6,082 nt of DNA from Novosphingobium sp. Its GTDB lineage: Bacteria; Pseudomonadota; Alphaproteobacteria; Sphingomonadales; Sphingomonadaceae. The stretch lies in assembly GCA_020853995.1 (NCBI GenBank), contig JADYXV010000046.1:1-6082 (forward strand), read 5' to 3'. Every line of letters starts with the position of its first letter. The first letter of the stretch is position 1. Both the position numbers and the translations under genes were made by a program. The notes beneath the pieces are model-generated. The model was not told where the DNA came from. It searched no databases and was given only the letters and a program-made list of their open reading frames with translations. This document shows, piece after piece, positions 1 to 5,724 of the stretch.

Positions 1-1484
1 CGCGTAATCGCCTGCCTGATCCACCAAGTTGCGTATGTGCTGAACTTGTAGCCACGGCGGTATTCGAACTTGTCGACCGCCTTCATCAGGCCGATGTTGC
101 CTTCCTGAATAAGATCAAGGAATTGCAGGCCACGGTTCGTGTACTTCTTGGCGATCGAGATCACCAGACGCAGGTTGGCTTCCACCATTTCCTTCTTGGC
201 GATACGCGCCTCGCGCTCACCCTTCTGGACCATGTTGACGATGCGGCGGAATTCACCCAGCGACATGCCGGTGGCGGCCGCAATGTCCGAGATTTCGGCG
301 CGAATGCGTTCAACCGGTTCGGCTTCGTTAGTGGCAAAGGCCGCCCATTTTTTGTCACGCGTGGCAAGGCTTTGCAGCCATCCATCGTCCAGTTCGCGCC
401 CGACATACATGTCGAGGAAGTCTTTGCGCGGCACCTTGTGACGCTCTGCCAGACGCAGCATCTGACCGCCAAGCGTGGTCAACCGGCGGTTGAAGGCGTA
501 GAGATTGTCGACAAGGTATTCGATTTTCGATGCGTGGAATTGCACCGATTCCACTTGCGCTGTCAGGTCTTCGCGCAGCTTCTGGTACTGGGTTTCGCGC
601 GTATTCGGAAAATCGTTGCCGAGGCCAAGCGCATCAAGGCGTTCACCCTGAATCTTTTCAAATGCACGGAACAGCGCGGTGATTTCGGCAAAACGCTCAA
701 GCGCGGCAGGCTTAAGCTGGGCTTCCATCTGCGCGAGGCTGAGGGTGTTGTCCTCTTCCTCTTCCTCGGCGGGACGGGCGCGACGTTCGCGCAGTTCATC
801 GTCCTCGTCCTCGGCGGGTTCTTCCTCCGGCTCTTCTTCTTCTTTGAAGGTGGGGCCTGCGGTCGCTTCGCTGATTTCAGGCTCGCCCGCTTCTTCACCG
901 TCTTCGGTCAGGGCTTCGGGCGCAGGTTCCTTGGAAAGCATCGCATCAAGATCGAGGATCTCGCGCAGTTGCATTTCACCGGCGTTCAGCGCTTCGGACC
1001 ACTGGATAATGGCGTGGAATGTGATCGGGCTTTCGCACAGGCCCATGATCATGGTGTCACGGCCTGCTTCGATCCGCTTGGCAATGGCGATTTCGCCCTC
1101 ACGGCTGAGCAGTTCGACCGCGCCCATCTCGCGCAAGTACATGCGCACCGGATCGTCGGTGCGTTCAATGGTTTCCTTGCGCTTTTCGACGACCGGTCGG
1201 TCGTCCATGCCGGTTTCCGGCTCTTCAGCGTCGTCGGCTTCCTTGTCTTCGGGATCGGCGTTGTCTTCATCGCTTTCCACGATGTTGACGCCCATTTCCG
1301 AAATGGCGGCCATGATGTCTTCGATCTGTTCGGAAGACATCTGGTCCTGAGGCAATGCCTCGTTCAATTCATCGTAAGTGATGATGCCGCGCCGCTTGGC
1401 GCGCGCGATCAGCTTTTTCACTGATGCATCGTTGAGATCAATCAGCGGAGCATCGCCGTTGTCGGTCTTTTCGTTCGAAGCCAT
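1..1484 (-). CDS. rpoD: RNA polymerase housekeeping sigma-70 factor RpoD, 3' part missing
   Basis: The primary sigma factor directs core RNA polymerase to -35/-10 promoters. The frame is open from an ATG at 1484 to the left edge, giving 494 codons plus two bases. Region 1.1 lies at about residues 10-90 and region 1.2 at about 110-140 (DDPVRMYLREMG). A non-conserved region at about 141-375 contains a strongly acidic stretch (about 214-246, EEEE/DEDD runs). Region 2 starts near 430 (EMVEANLRLVISIAKKYTNR) and reads, as far as I recall the family, essentially like the E. coli protein through YKFSTYATWWIRQAIT. Q491 and T494 correspond to the -10-reading Gln and Thr of region 2.4. The rest of 2.4 and regions 3 and 4 lie outside the window. 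The start is well fixed, because an in-frame TAA (1487-1485) immediately precedes the ATG. Only a G-rich, weak Shine-Dalgarno stretch (GGGG) is visible upstream. It lies 61 bp behind dnaG, probably in the same operon with a possible promoter of its own. Confidence 0.97.
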   Translation of the reverse strand, partial: MASNEKTDNGDAPLIDLNDASVKKLIARAKRRGIITYDELNEALPQDQMSSEQIEDIMAAISEMGVNIVESDEDNADPEDKEADDAEEPETGMDDRPVVEKRKETIERTDDPVRMYLREMGAVELLSREGEIAIAKRIEAGRDTMIMGLCESPITFHAIIQWSEALNAGEMQLREILDLDAMLSKEPAPEALTEDGEEAGEPEISEATAGPTFKEEEEPEEEPAEDEDDELRERRARPAEEEEEDNTLSLAQMEAQLKPAALERFAEITALFRAFEKIQGERLDALGLGNDFPNTRETQYQKLREDLTAQVESVQFHASKIEYLVDNLYAFNRRLTTLGGQMLRLAERHKVPRKDFLDMYVGRELDDGWLQSLATRDKKWAAFATNEAEPVERIRAEISDIAAATGMSLGEFRRIVNMVQKGEREARIAKKEMVEANLRLVISIAKKYTNRGLQFLDLIQEGNIGLMKAVDKFEYRRGYKFSTYATWWIRQAIT

Positions 1485-1540
1485 TTAACCCCGGTACCAC
1501 CATCTAGAGCCGGGCCTGACTGACCCGAAGTGCGTGTGTC

Positions 1541-1550
1541 TATAATTATA
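1541..1550 (-). promoter_or_regulatory. Candidate -10 element for rpoD (TATAATTATA)
   Basis: A perfect consensus TATAAT on the minus strand (1550-1545) overlaps the dnaG stop codon and lies about 60 bp upstream of the rpoD start. It stands out as a 10-bp AT-only block in GC-rich DNA. The block is a perfect palindrome, so the same hexamer also faces the other way. No good TTGACA-like -35 box is present at 16-18 bp spacing. Start of an internal rpoD transcript here is inference; read-through from dnaG is also expected given the short gap. Confidence 0.35.
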
Positions 1551-3414
1551 ACGCAGCACGAGCACGGCCCATCTGCCCCAAATGGGCAAGCAATGCCAGC
1601 CTTCGCTGCAACAATCGTTGCTGTTCGGCAAAACTATCGTCGGAAAGCTCGGTTTCAGCGCGTTTTGTTGCTTCAAAAAGCGCCTCTTCCACCGCCGGAA
1701 GTTCTACCAGCAGCGATACAGCTTCGGCCAATTCATCCGCCGCTTTCTCGCTGATGCCGGTCAAAAAGCCGAATCGCATTCCGGCATAGTCCTGTGCCGA
1801 CGGCGACCGAAGTCCCCGCTCTGCCAATATGGGTTCCAAGCCCGCAGTTTCAAGCGTTTGGCCACTATCTGCCATTGTGAGCAAAGCATCCAGCAGCGCT
1901 GCGGTCGCGCGATCTTCGGGCTGAAGGCGCACAAGTGATTCGGCGTGGCGTGCAATCTGGTCGGGATGGCGAATCAGCCCGGCCAGTACGGCTGCCAGAA
2001 GCGTTATGCTTGGCCCGTTGCCGATCTTGAGCATTTTGGCCTTGTCATCGGCACCCAGGGGCAGGGGGGCGGGCTTCCATGGCCCTTTGCCCTGATTCCC
2101 GCGTCCCTGCCCGCCTTGGCGCGGTTGAAACGGCGGACGTTCCTTGCGCGCAAACGCCAATTCACCGAATCGCTCGGTCAAGTCGCGACGGTACAGTGAT
2201 TTGATGTCGGGGTGCTGGATCGTCTCGCAATGAGCCAGCAGCCGTGCCTTCAATCCGGCCTTGTCTTCGGGCGTGGCGAGGGGGAGGGCATCGCGCTCCA
2301 CTTGCCACAGCACATCAACAAGACTGCGCGCATCATCAAGCAGTGCTTCCATTGCTTGCGGCCCATCACGCTTCACCACATCATCAGGGTCCATGCCTTT
2401 GGGCAGGGTGGTGATGCGCAAGCTGTGTCCGGGGCGGAGCATGGGCAAGGCGCGGGTGATGGCGCGCATCGCGGCGCGCTGTCCTGCAGCATCGCCATCA
2501 AAACATAGTGTTGGCGTTTCCACCAAACGCCACAGCCGTTCGATCTGGTGCTCGGTCAACGCCGTGCCAAGCGGAGCCACCGCTTCACCAATGCCCGCAG
2601 CGGCCAAGGCCACCACGTCCATATAGCCTTCGACCACGACCACGCGGCCATTTGCACGCGATGCTGGCGCGGCGCGGTGCAAGTTGTAAACCGTGCGGCC
2701 TTTGTCGAACAAAGGCGTGTCTGGTGAGTTCAAATACTTCGGCGCGTCGGTTTTTTCCGCCGATAAAATCCGGCCGCCAAATGCAATCACCCGCCCACGT
2801 GGATCAAGGATGGGCAGCATCAATCGCCCGCGAAACCGATCGTAAGGCTCCTTGCCATCCACCACGATCCGCAGGCCCGCTTCGATCAGCATGGCATCGG
2901 GGAAAGCAGAAAGCGCCTCTTTCAACGCCGTGCGGCTATCGGGTGCAAAGCCGAAGCCGAATTCGCGCACCACACTTTGCGGAAAACCCCGCGAGGCAAG
3001 ATAGCGCCGCGCTTCAGCCCCGCGCTCTTCGGCCAGGCAATTGACGAAGAACGCCTGCGCCGCCGCCATGACGTCATGCAGCGATTTCTGCTGTTCGGCC
3101 ACTTTGGCGGCACGCGGGTCGGGCGCGGGCACTTCCATGCCAGCCTGCAACGCCAGTTCCTTGACCGCTTCCATGAAAGGCAGGCCCTGATGGTCGGTCA
3201 TCCAGCGGATCACATCGCCGTGCGCACCGCAGCCAAAGCAGTGGTAGAAACCCTTCTCGTCATTGATCGTAAAGCTGGGTGATTTCTCGTTGTGAAACGG
3301 GCAACACGCCTTGAACTCGCGCCCCGCCTTGGTCACACGAATGCTTCGCCCGATCACGCCTGAAAGCGAGATCCGGTTGCGCAGTTCGTCCATCCATTGC
3401 GGGGTGAGGGTCAT
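1546..3414 (-). CDS. dnaG: DNA primase DnaG
   Basis: DnaG makes the short RNA primers for lagging-strand and origin DNA synthesis, working with the replicative helicase DnaB. The 622-residue product has the full family layout. An N-terminal CHC2 zinc finger (C38-P-F-H41 and C59-x2-C62) is followed by the RNA polymerase core. Its TOPRIM fold shows E262 in VEGYMD, D306/D308 in FDGDAAG, and the D342-P-D-D metal-binding segment. A Gly/Gln/Pro-rich linker (about 427-450) precedes the C-terminal helicase-interacting domain (about 460-622). The ATG at 3414 matches the normal family N-terminus, and its A, T and G overlap the TGA of the upstream nuclease gene (ATGA). No Shine-Dalgarno sequence is visible upstream; the bases read GGCGATGATGCCCT. 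Translation is therefore probably coupled to the upstream frame. The gene ends TAA at 1546, 61 bp before rpoD. Confidence 0.98.
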   Translation of the reverse strand: MTLTPQWMDELRNRISLSGVIGRSIRVTKAGREFKACCPFHNEKSPSFTINDEKGFYHCFGCGAHGDVIRWMTDHQGLPFMEAVKELALQAGMEVPAPDPRAAKVAEQQKSLHDVMAAAQAFFVNCLAEERGAEARRYLASRGFPQSVVREFGFGFAPDSRTALKEALSAFPDAMLIEAGLRIVVDGKEPYDRFRGRLMLPILDPRGRVIAFGGRILSAEKTDAPKYLNSPDTPLFDKGRTVYNLHRAAPASRANGRVVVVEGYMDVVALAAAGIGEAVAPLGTALTEHQIERLWRLVETPTLCFDGDAAGQRAAMRAITRALPMLRPGHSLRITTLPKGMDPDDVVKRDGPQAMEALLDDARSLVDVLWQVERDALPLATPEDKAGLKARLLAHCETIQHPDIKSLYRRDLTERFGELAFARKERPPFQPRQGGQGRGNQGKGPWKPAPLPLGADDKAKMLKIGNGPSITLLAAVLAGLIRHPDQIARHAESLVRLQPEDRATAALLDALLTMADSGQTLETAGLEPILAERGLRSPSAQDYAGMRFGFLTGISEKAADELAEAVSLLVELPAVEEALFEATKRAETELSDDSFAEQQRLLQRRLALLAHLGQMGRARAAL

Positions 3415-3875
3415 AGGGCATCATCGCCGCGAAGCGCGCGGTTCCACAAACTCCCCTCCCGCCTGCGGGAGGGGCTGGGGGAGGGCATGTTATCCAACGT
3501 ATCCCGGATAACCCCCAAAACGCCCTCCACATTATCCAGCACGTCATTGTTCCAAAATCGAAGCACGCGATAGCCCTGCGTTTCCAGAAAGCGGGTGCGC
3601 CGCGCATCATAATCAGTGGCAAGCGCATGCTGACCACCGTCAAGTTCGATCACTAGGCGCATTTCGCGCGATACAAAGTCACAAATGAACTGGCCGATCG
3701 GAAATTGCCGATTGAAGCGGACGCCGTTGAGTTTGCGGGCGCTCAGGTAAGGCCAAAGTTTGCGTTCGGCCCCGGTGGCGTTCTGGCGGAGTTCGCGTGA
3801 GCGGGCCGTCGGTCGGGTATAGCCCTTGTCGTTCTCGCGTGACCACGTTTGGTCTGGTTTGTCTGTGTTGTCCAA
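3411..3875 (-). CDS. DUF559-domain (Vsr-like) endonuclease in a repeat-framed cassette
   Basis: This is a small protein of the DUF559 family, related to the very-short-patch-repair/PD-(D/E)xK nuclease fold; its cellular role is not known. Numbered from the TTG at 3875 (154 residues), it shows AERKLW (36-41), the core DFVSREMRLVIELDGGQH with D66, E77, D79, Q82 and H83, then YDARRTRFLETQGYRVLRFW and a closing helix near 116-127. These are the typical family landmarks, so the catalytic core looks intact. There is no usable ATG or GTG before the core. The in-frame stop is TAG at 3917-3915, and the only usual start codons after it are TTG at 3890 and TTG at 3875. I prefer 3875 because GGAGG lies 5 nt upstream, whereas at 3890 the gap is only 2 nt. 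The last 29 residues or so (from about 126) are encoded by the left inverted repeat and its flank and look non-native: Pro/Ser/Arg-rich, then WNRALRGDDAL. The stop overlaps the dnaG start. The family call is firm; the start and any activity are not. Confidence 0.88.
   Translation of the reverse strand: MDNTDKPDQTWSRENDKGYTRPTARSRELRQNATGAERKLWPYLSARKLNGVRFNRQFPIGQFICDFVSREMRLVIELDGGQHALATDYDARRTRFLETQGYRVLRFWNNDVLDNVEGVLGVIRDTLDNMPSPSPSRRREGSLWNRALRGDDAL
3451..3498. repeat. Left inverted repeat of the DUF559 cassette (REP-like palindrome)
   Basis: This 48-bp sequence matches the reverse complement of 3867-3914 at 43 of 48 positions by hand alignment. The first 36 positions differ only once. 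It contains a perfect palindrome, cccctcccgc (3453-3462), a 2-nt ct loop, and gcgggagggg (3465-3474), followed by a tgggggagggc tail (3476-3486). Hairpin plus G-rich tail is the general layout of REP-type elements. It lies inside the nuclease reading frame and encodes about residues 126-142. No T-run follows the palindrome, so it is not a canonical intrinsic terminator. Confidence 0.85.
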
Positions 3876-3914
3876 CAGGCCCTCCCCCAACCCCTCCCGC
3901 AGGCGGGAGGGGAG
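3867..3914. repeat. Right inverted repeat of the DUF559 cassette (REP-like palindrome)
   Basis: This is the partner of 3451-3498, in opposite orientation. It carries the same perfect palindrome: 10-bp arms at 3891-3900 and 3903-3912 with a 2-nt ag loop. On the minus strand the G-rich tail (3889-3879) contains GGAGG at 3885-3881. It lies between the yqeY stop and the nuclease core and includes both candidate TTG starts. The hairpin could slow transcription or stabilise the upstream mRNA end, but nothing in the sequence proves either. Confidence 0.85.
3881..3885 (-). promoter_or_regulatory. Shine-Dalgarno site for the DUF559 gene, supplied by the repeat
   Basis: GGAGG on the minus strand, 5 nt upstream of TTG at 3875, is a strong match to the 16S anti-Shine-Dalgarno core. 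It decides the start in favour of 3875 over 3890. It is part of the conserved G-rich tail of the inverted repeat, so any copy oriented towards an open frame could in principle act as a ribosome-binding site. Confidence 0.5.
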
Positions 3915-3925
3915 CTAGTACAAGC

Positions 3926-4381
3926 TCACCCCGCCAGCGCCGCTTTCACCAATCCGCTGGCCTTGCTCATATCCAGCTGCGTGCCGTGCTTGGCCTTCAA
4001 TGCCGCCACAACCTTGCCCATGTCTTTCATGCCCGCAGCGCCGGTCTCGGCGATCAGCGCAACAATCGCGGCGCGGGTGTCGTCCTCGCTCATTTGCTGG
4101 GGCAGGAATTCCTCGATCACGGCCAGTTCGGCTGTTTCCACATCGGCCAGTTCTTGGCGGCCGCCTGCTTCATACATGGTGATCGATTCGCGGCGCTGCT
4201 TGGCCATTTTCTGCAAAACGTCGGTCACCAGCACATCGTCGTCGGGCACTACAGCGGCGGTGCGCAATTCGATGTCCTTGTCCTTCAGCTTGGAAAGGAT
4301 CAGGCGGACAGCGGCGAGGCGGGGCTTGTCGCCCGATTTCATCGAAGAAATTTGCGCGGCCTTGATGGTTTCGCGGATCAT
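3926..4381 (-). CDS. yqeY: GatB/YqeY domain-containing protein
   Basis: This is a 151-residue stand-alone YqeY protein, the usual length for the family. It resembles the C-terminal tail domain of the GatB subunit of the tRNA-dependent amidotransferase, which contacts tRNA. The function of free YqeY is not established. Family landmarks are the N-terminal helix (MIRETIKAAQISSMKSGDK), RLAAVRLILSKLKDKDIE at about 21-38, MAKQRRESITMYEAGGRQEL at about 59-78, the EEFLPQQMSEDD motif near 90-101, and the closing segment with GKVVAALKAKHG. It is predicted to be cytosolic. The ATG at 4381 is preceded by AGGAAA (AGGA 4396-4393, 11 nt from the start), a rather distant Shine-Dalgarno. It is the first gene of the leftward cluster and is divergent from carA. 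In many alphaproteobacteria it directly precedes dnaG; here the nuclease cassette separates them. Confidence 0.95.
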   Translation of the reverse strand: MIRETIKAAQISSMKSGDKPRLAAVRLILSKLKDKDIELRTAAVVPDDDVLVTDVLQKMAKQRRESITMYEAGGRQELADVETAELAVIEEFLPQQMSEDDTRAAIVALIAETGAAGMKDMGKVVAALKAKHGTQLDMSKASGLVKAALAG

Positions 4382-4405
4382 GTGGAATTGTTTCCTGTGT
4401 CGGTC

Positions 4406-4434
4406 ATTATGTGAATGGGGCCGCCGCCATGCGA
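4406..4434 (-). promoter_or_regulatory. Candidate promoter for the yqeY-dnaG-rpoD cluster
   Basis: On the minus strand CATAAT (4411-4406) matches five of six -10 consensus bases. The -35 region 17 bp upstream (TCGCAT, 4434-4429) is poor, with three matches. Transcription from here would start near 4399, leaving a short leader that still includes the AGGAAA in front of yqeY. The position is sensible but the -35 is weak, so this is a tentative call. Confidence 0.3.
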
Positions 4435-4474
4435 CGTTTTGCCCATGTAGGGGAAACTTTTGGAAATCGCTAGG

Positions 4475-4503
4475 TTGACGCGTGCGGGACAGAGGTCTAA
4501 CCG
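4475..4503 (+). promoter_or_regulatory. Candidate carA promoter
   Basis: TTGACG (4475-4480) matches five of six bases of the -35 consensus. The -10 is less clear: TCTAAC (4496-4501, 15-bp spacer) or TAACCG (4498-4503, 17-bp spacer). Either gives a leader of roughly 45 nt before the carA ATG. No arginine-operator repeat, riboswitch-like fold or attenuator hairpin was recognised in the leader. Confidence 0.35.
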
Positions 4504-4554
4504 CCGCCCCTTAGCAACATCGCCAAAACCCCTGCCAACGGAGCGCCCCCAATC

Positions 4555-5724
4555 ATGGCCGACCCCGCACTTTCGCACGCGTCCAAACCAGAAGGCGCGA
4601 CGGGAGTCCTAGTGCTTGCGGATGGGTCTGTGGCATGGGGACGTGGCTTTGGCGCAACCGGTTCTGCCGTGGGCGAGGTGTGCTTCAACACCGCGATGAC
4701 CGGCTATCAGGAAGTGATGACCGATCCTTCCTATGCGGGCCAAGTCGTCACCTTCACCTTCCCGCACATCGGCAATGTCGGCACCAATCCCGAAGACATG
4801 GAAAGCCACGGCGTTCCGGGCGCAGTGGGCTGCTTGGTCCGCGAAGATGTGACCGATCCAGCCAATTTTCGCAGCGCAGGTGGTTTTCAGGCGTGGATGG
4901 AAAAGCTGGGCAAAGTCGGCATCGCAGGCCTCGATACTCGCGCGCTGACCCGCCGCATCCGCCTTTCGGGCGCGCCCAACGCGGTGATCGCACACGATCC
5001 CAAGGGCGAATTCGATATCCCCGCGCTGATTGAACGCGCGCGTGAATGGCCCGGCCTTGAAGGCATGGACCTTGCCCGCGTGGTCAGCCGCGATGCGGAG
5101 CAGGAGTGGGAAGGCTCGGTCTGGAAGCTGGGCGAAGGCTTTGGCCGATCCCCGCGCGATTCAAGGCCGCATGTCGTCGCCATCGATTACGGCGCGAAGG
5201 ACAATATCTTCCGCAATCTGGTGAAGGCGGGTGCAAGCGTGACGGTTGTTCCGGCGCAAACCTCGCTCGAAACGATCCTCGGCCTCAAGCCTGATGGCGT
5301 GTTCCTGTCCAACGGACCGGGCGATCCGGCGGCAACCGGCGCTTATGCCGTACCGGTGATCCGGAAGCTGCTGGAAATGGACATGCCGGTGTTCGGCATC
5401 TGCCTCGGCCACCAGATGCTGGCGCTCGCTGCCGGGGCCCGCACCACCAAGATGCACCAAGGCCATCGCGGCGCGAACCATCCGGTGAAGCGCAAGGCCG
5501 ACGGCGTGGTCGAGATCACCTCGATGAACCACGGCTTCGCGGTGGATAACACCGCGCTGCCCGACACCGTTGAGGAAACCCACGTCTCGCTGTTCGACGG
5601 CTCGAACTGCGGCATCGCGGTAAAGGGCAAGCGGGCGTTCGGGGTGCAGTATCACCCTGAGGCGTCGCCGGGACCGCAGGACAGTTTTTACCTGTTTGAG
5701 AAGTTTGTGGGGATGTTGGGGTGA
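4555..5724 (+). CDS. carA: Carbamoyl-phosphate synthase small (glutaminase) subunit CarA
   Basis: CarA hydrolyses glutamine and passes ammonia to CarB, which makes carbamoyl phosphate for pyrimidine and arginine synthesis in the cytosol. The 389-residue product has the expected length and two-domain layout. The N-terminal CPSase small-chain domain covers about 15-150 (LADGSVAWGRGFGATG, FNTAMTGYQEVMTDPSYAGQ, TNPEDMES, GLDTRALTR). The class I glutamine amidotransferase domain runs from about 205 (VVAIDYGAKDNI, LSNGPGDP). The catalytic triad is present: C283 in GICLGHQ, and H367 and E369 in QYHPEASPGP. SMNHGFAV and the HQGHRGANHPV segment are also typical. The ATG at 4555 has GGAG at 4540-4543, 11 nt upstream, and fits the family N-terminus. 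carB is not adjacent; another reading frame overlaps the carA stop instead. Confidence 0.98.
   Translation: MADPALSHASKPEGATGVLVLADGSVAWGRGFGATGSAVGEVCFNTAMTGYQEVMTDPSYAGQVVTFTFPHIGNVGTNPEDMESHGVPGAVGCLVREDVTDPANFRSAGGFQAWMEKLGKVGIAGLDTRALTRRIRLSGAPNAVIAHDPKGEFDIPALIERAREWPGLEGMDLARVVSRDAEQEWEGSVWKLGEGFGRSPRDSRPHVVAIDYGAKDNIFRNLVKAGASVTVVPAQTSLETILGLKPDGVFLSNGPGDPAATGAYAVPVIRKLLEMDMPVFGICLGHQMLALAAGARTTKMHQGHRGANHPVKRKADGVVEITSMNHGFAVDNTALPDTVEETHVSLFDGSNCGIAVKGKRAFGVQYHPEASPGPQDSFYLFEKFVGMLG

Larger units (their letters stand above)
3451..3914. mobile_element. Putative 464-bp DUF559 cassette bounded by inverted repeats
   Basis: Two long, nearly identical inverted repeats enclose almost exactly the conserved DUF559 domain. 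The unit sits between yqeY (stop at 3926) and dnaG (start at 3414), two genes commonly adjacent in alphaproteobacteria. Only 11 bp separate it from the yqeY stop and 36 bp from the dnaG start, so it interrupts neither gene. No convincing target-site duplication flanks it, and no transposase is encoded. Any movement would need the nuclease itself or an enzyme supplied elsewhere. Calling it mobile is inference from the symmetry and the disrupted gene order. Confidence 0.45.

Noticed and set aside
123..1424. 433-codon open frame on the plus strand
   Set aside because: It is antisense to rpoD. The rpoD frame gives unmistakable sigma-70 motifs, while this translation is rich in Phe/Leu/Arg runs without any recognised domain; GC-biased codons leave long stop-free antisense frames.
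1567..1587. Inverted repeat gcccat/atgggc near the 3' end of dnaG
   Set aside because: It is only 6 bp, has no T-run and lies within coding sequence; it is not a supportable terminator.
3427..3441. Small hairpin ccgcg-aagcg-cgcgg upstream of dnaG
   Set aside because: A 5-bp stem is expected by chance in GC-rich coding DNA, and it lies inside the nuclease frame.
3446..3926. Possible target-site duplication around the cassette (acaaact near 3446, acaagct near 3920)
   Set aside because: Only six of seven bases match, and the two copies lie at unequal distances from the repeat ends (the left one overlaps the repeat), so this is not a convincing duplication.
4429..4473. 14-codon frame in the carA upstream region, considered as a leader peptide
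   Set aside because: It lies upstream of the best -35 candidate, so it would not be on the carA transcript, and it has no run of regulatory codons.
4378..4578. 66-codon minus-strand frame ending in ATGA overlap with yqeY
   Set aside because: It starts antisense inside carA, crosses the whole promoter region and resembles nothing known; the overlap with the yqeY ATG is likely chance.
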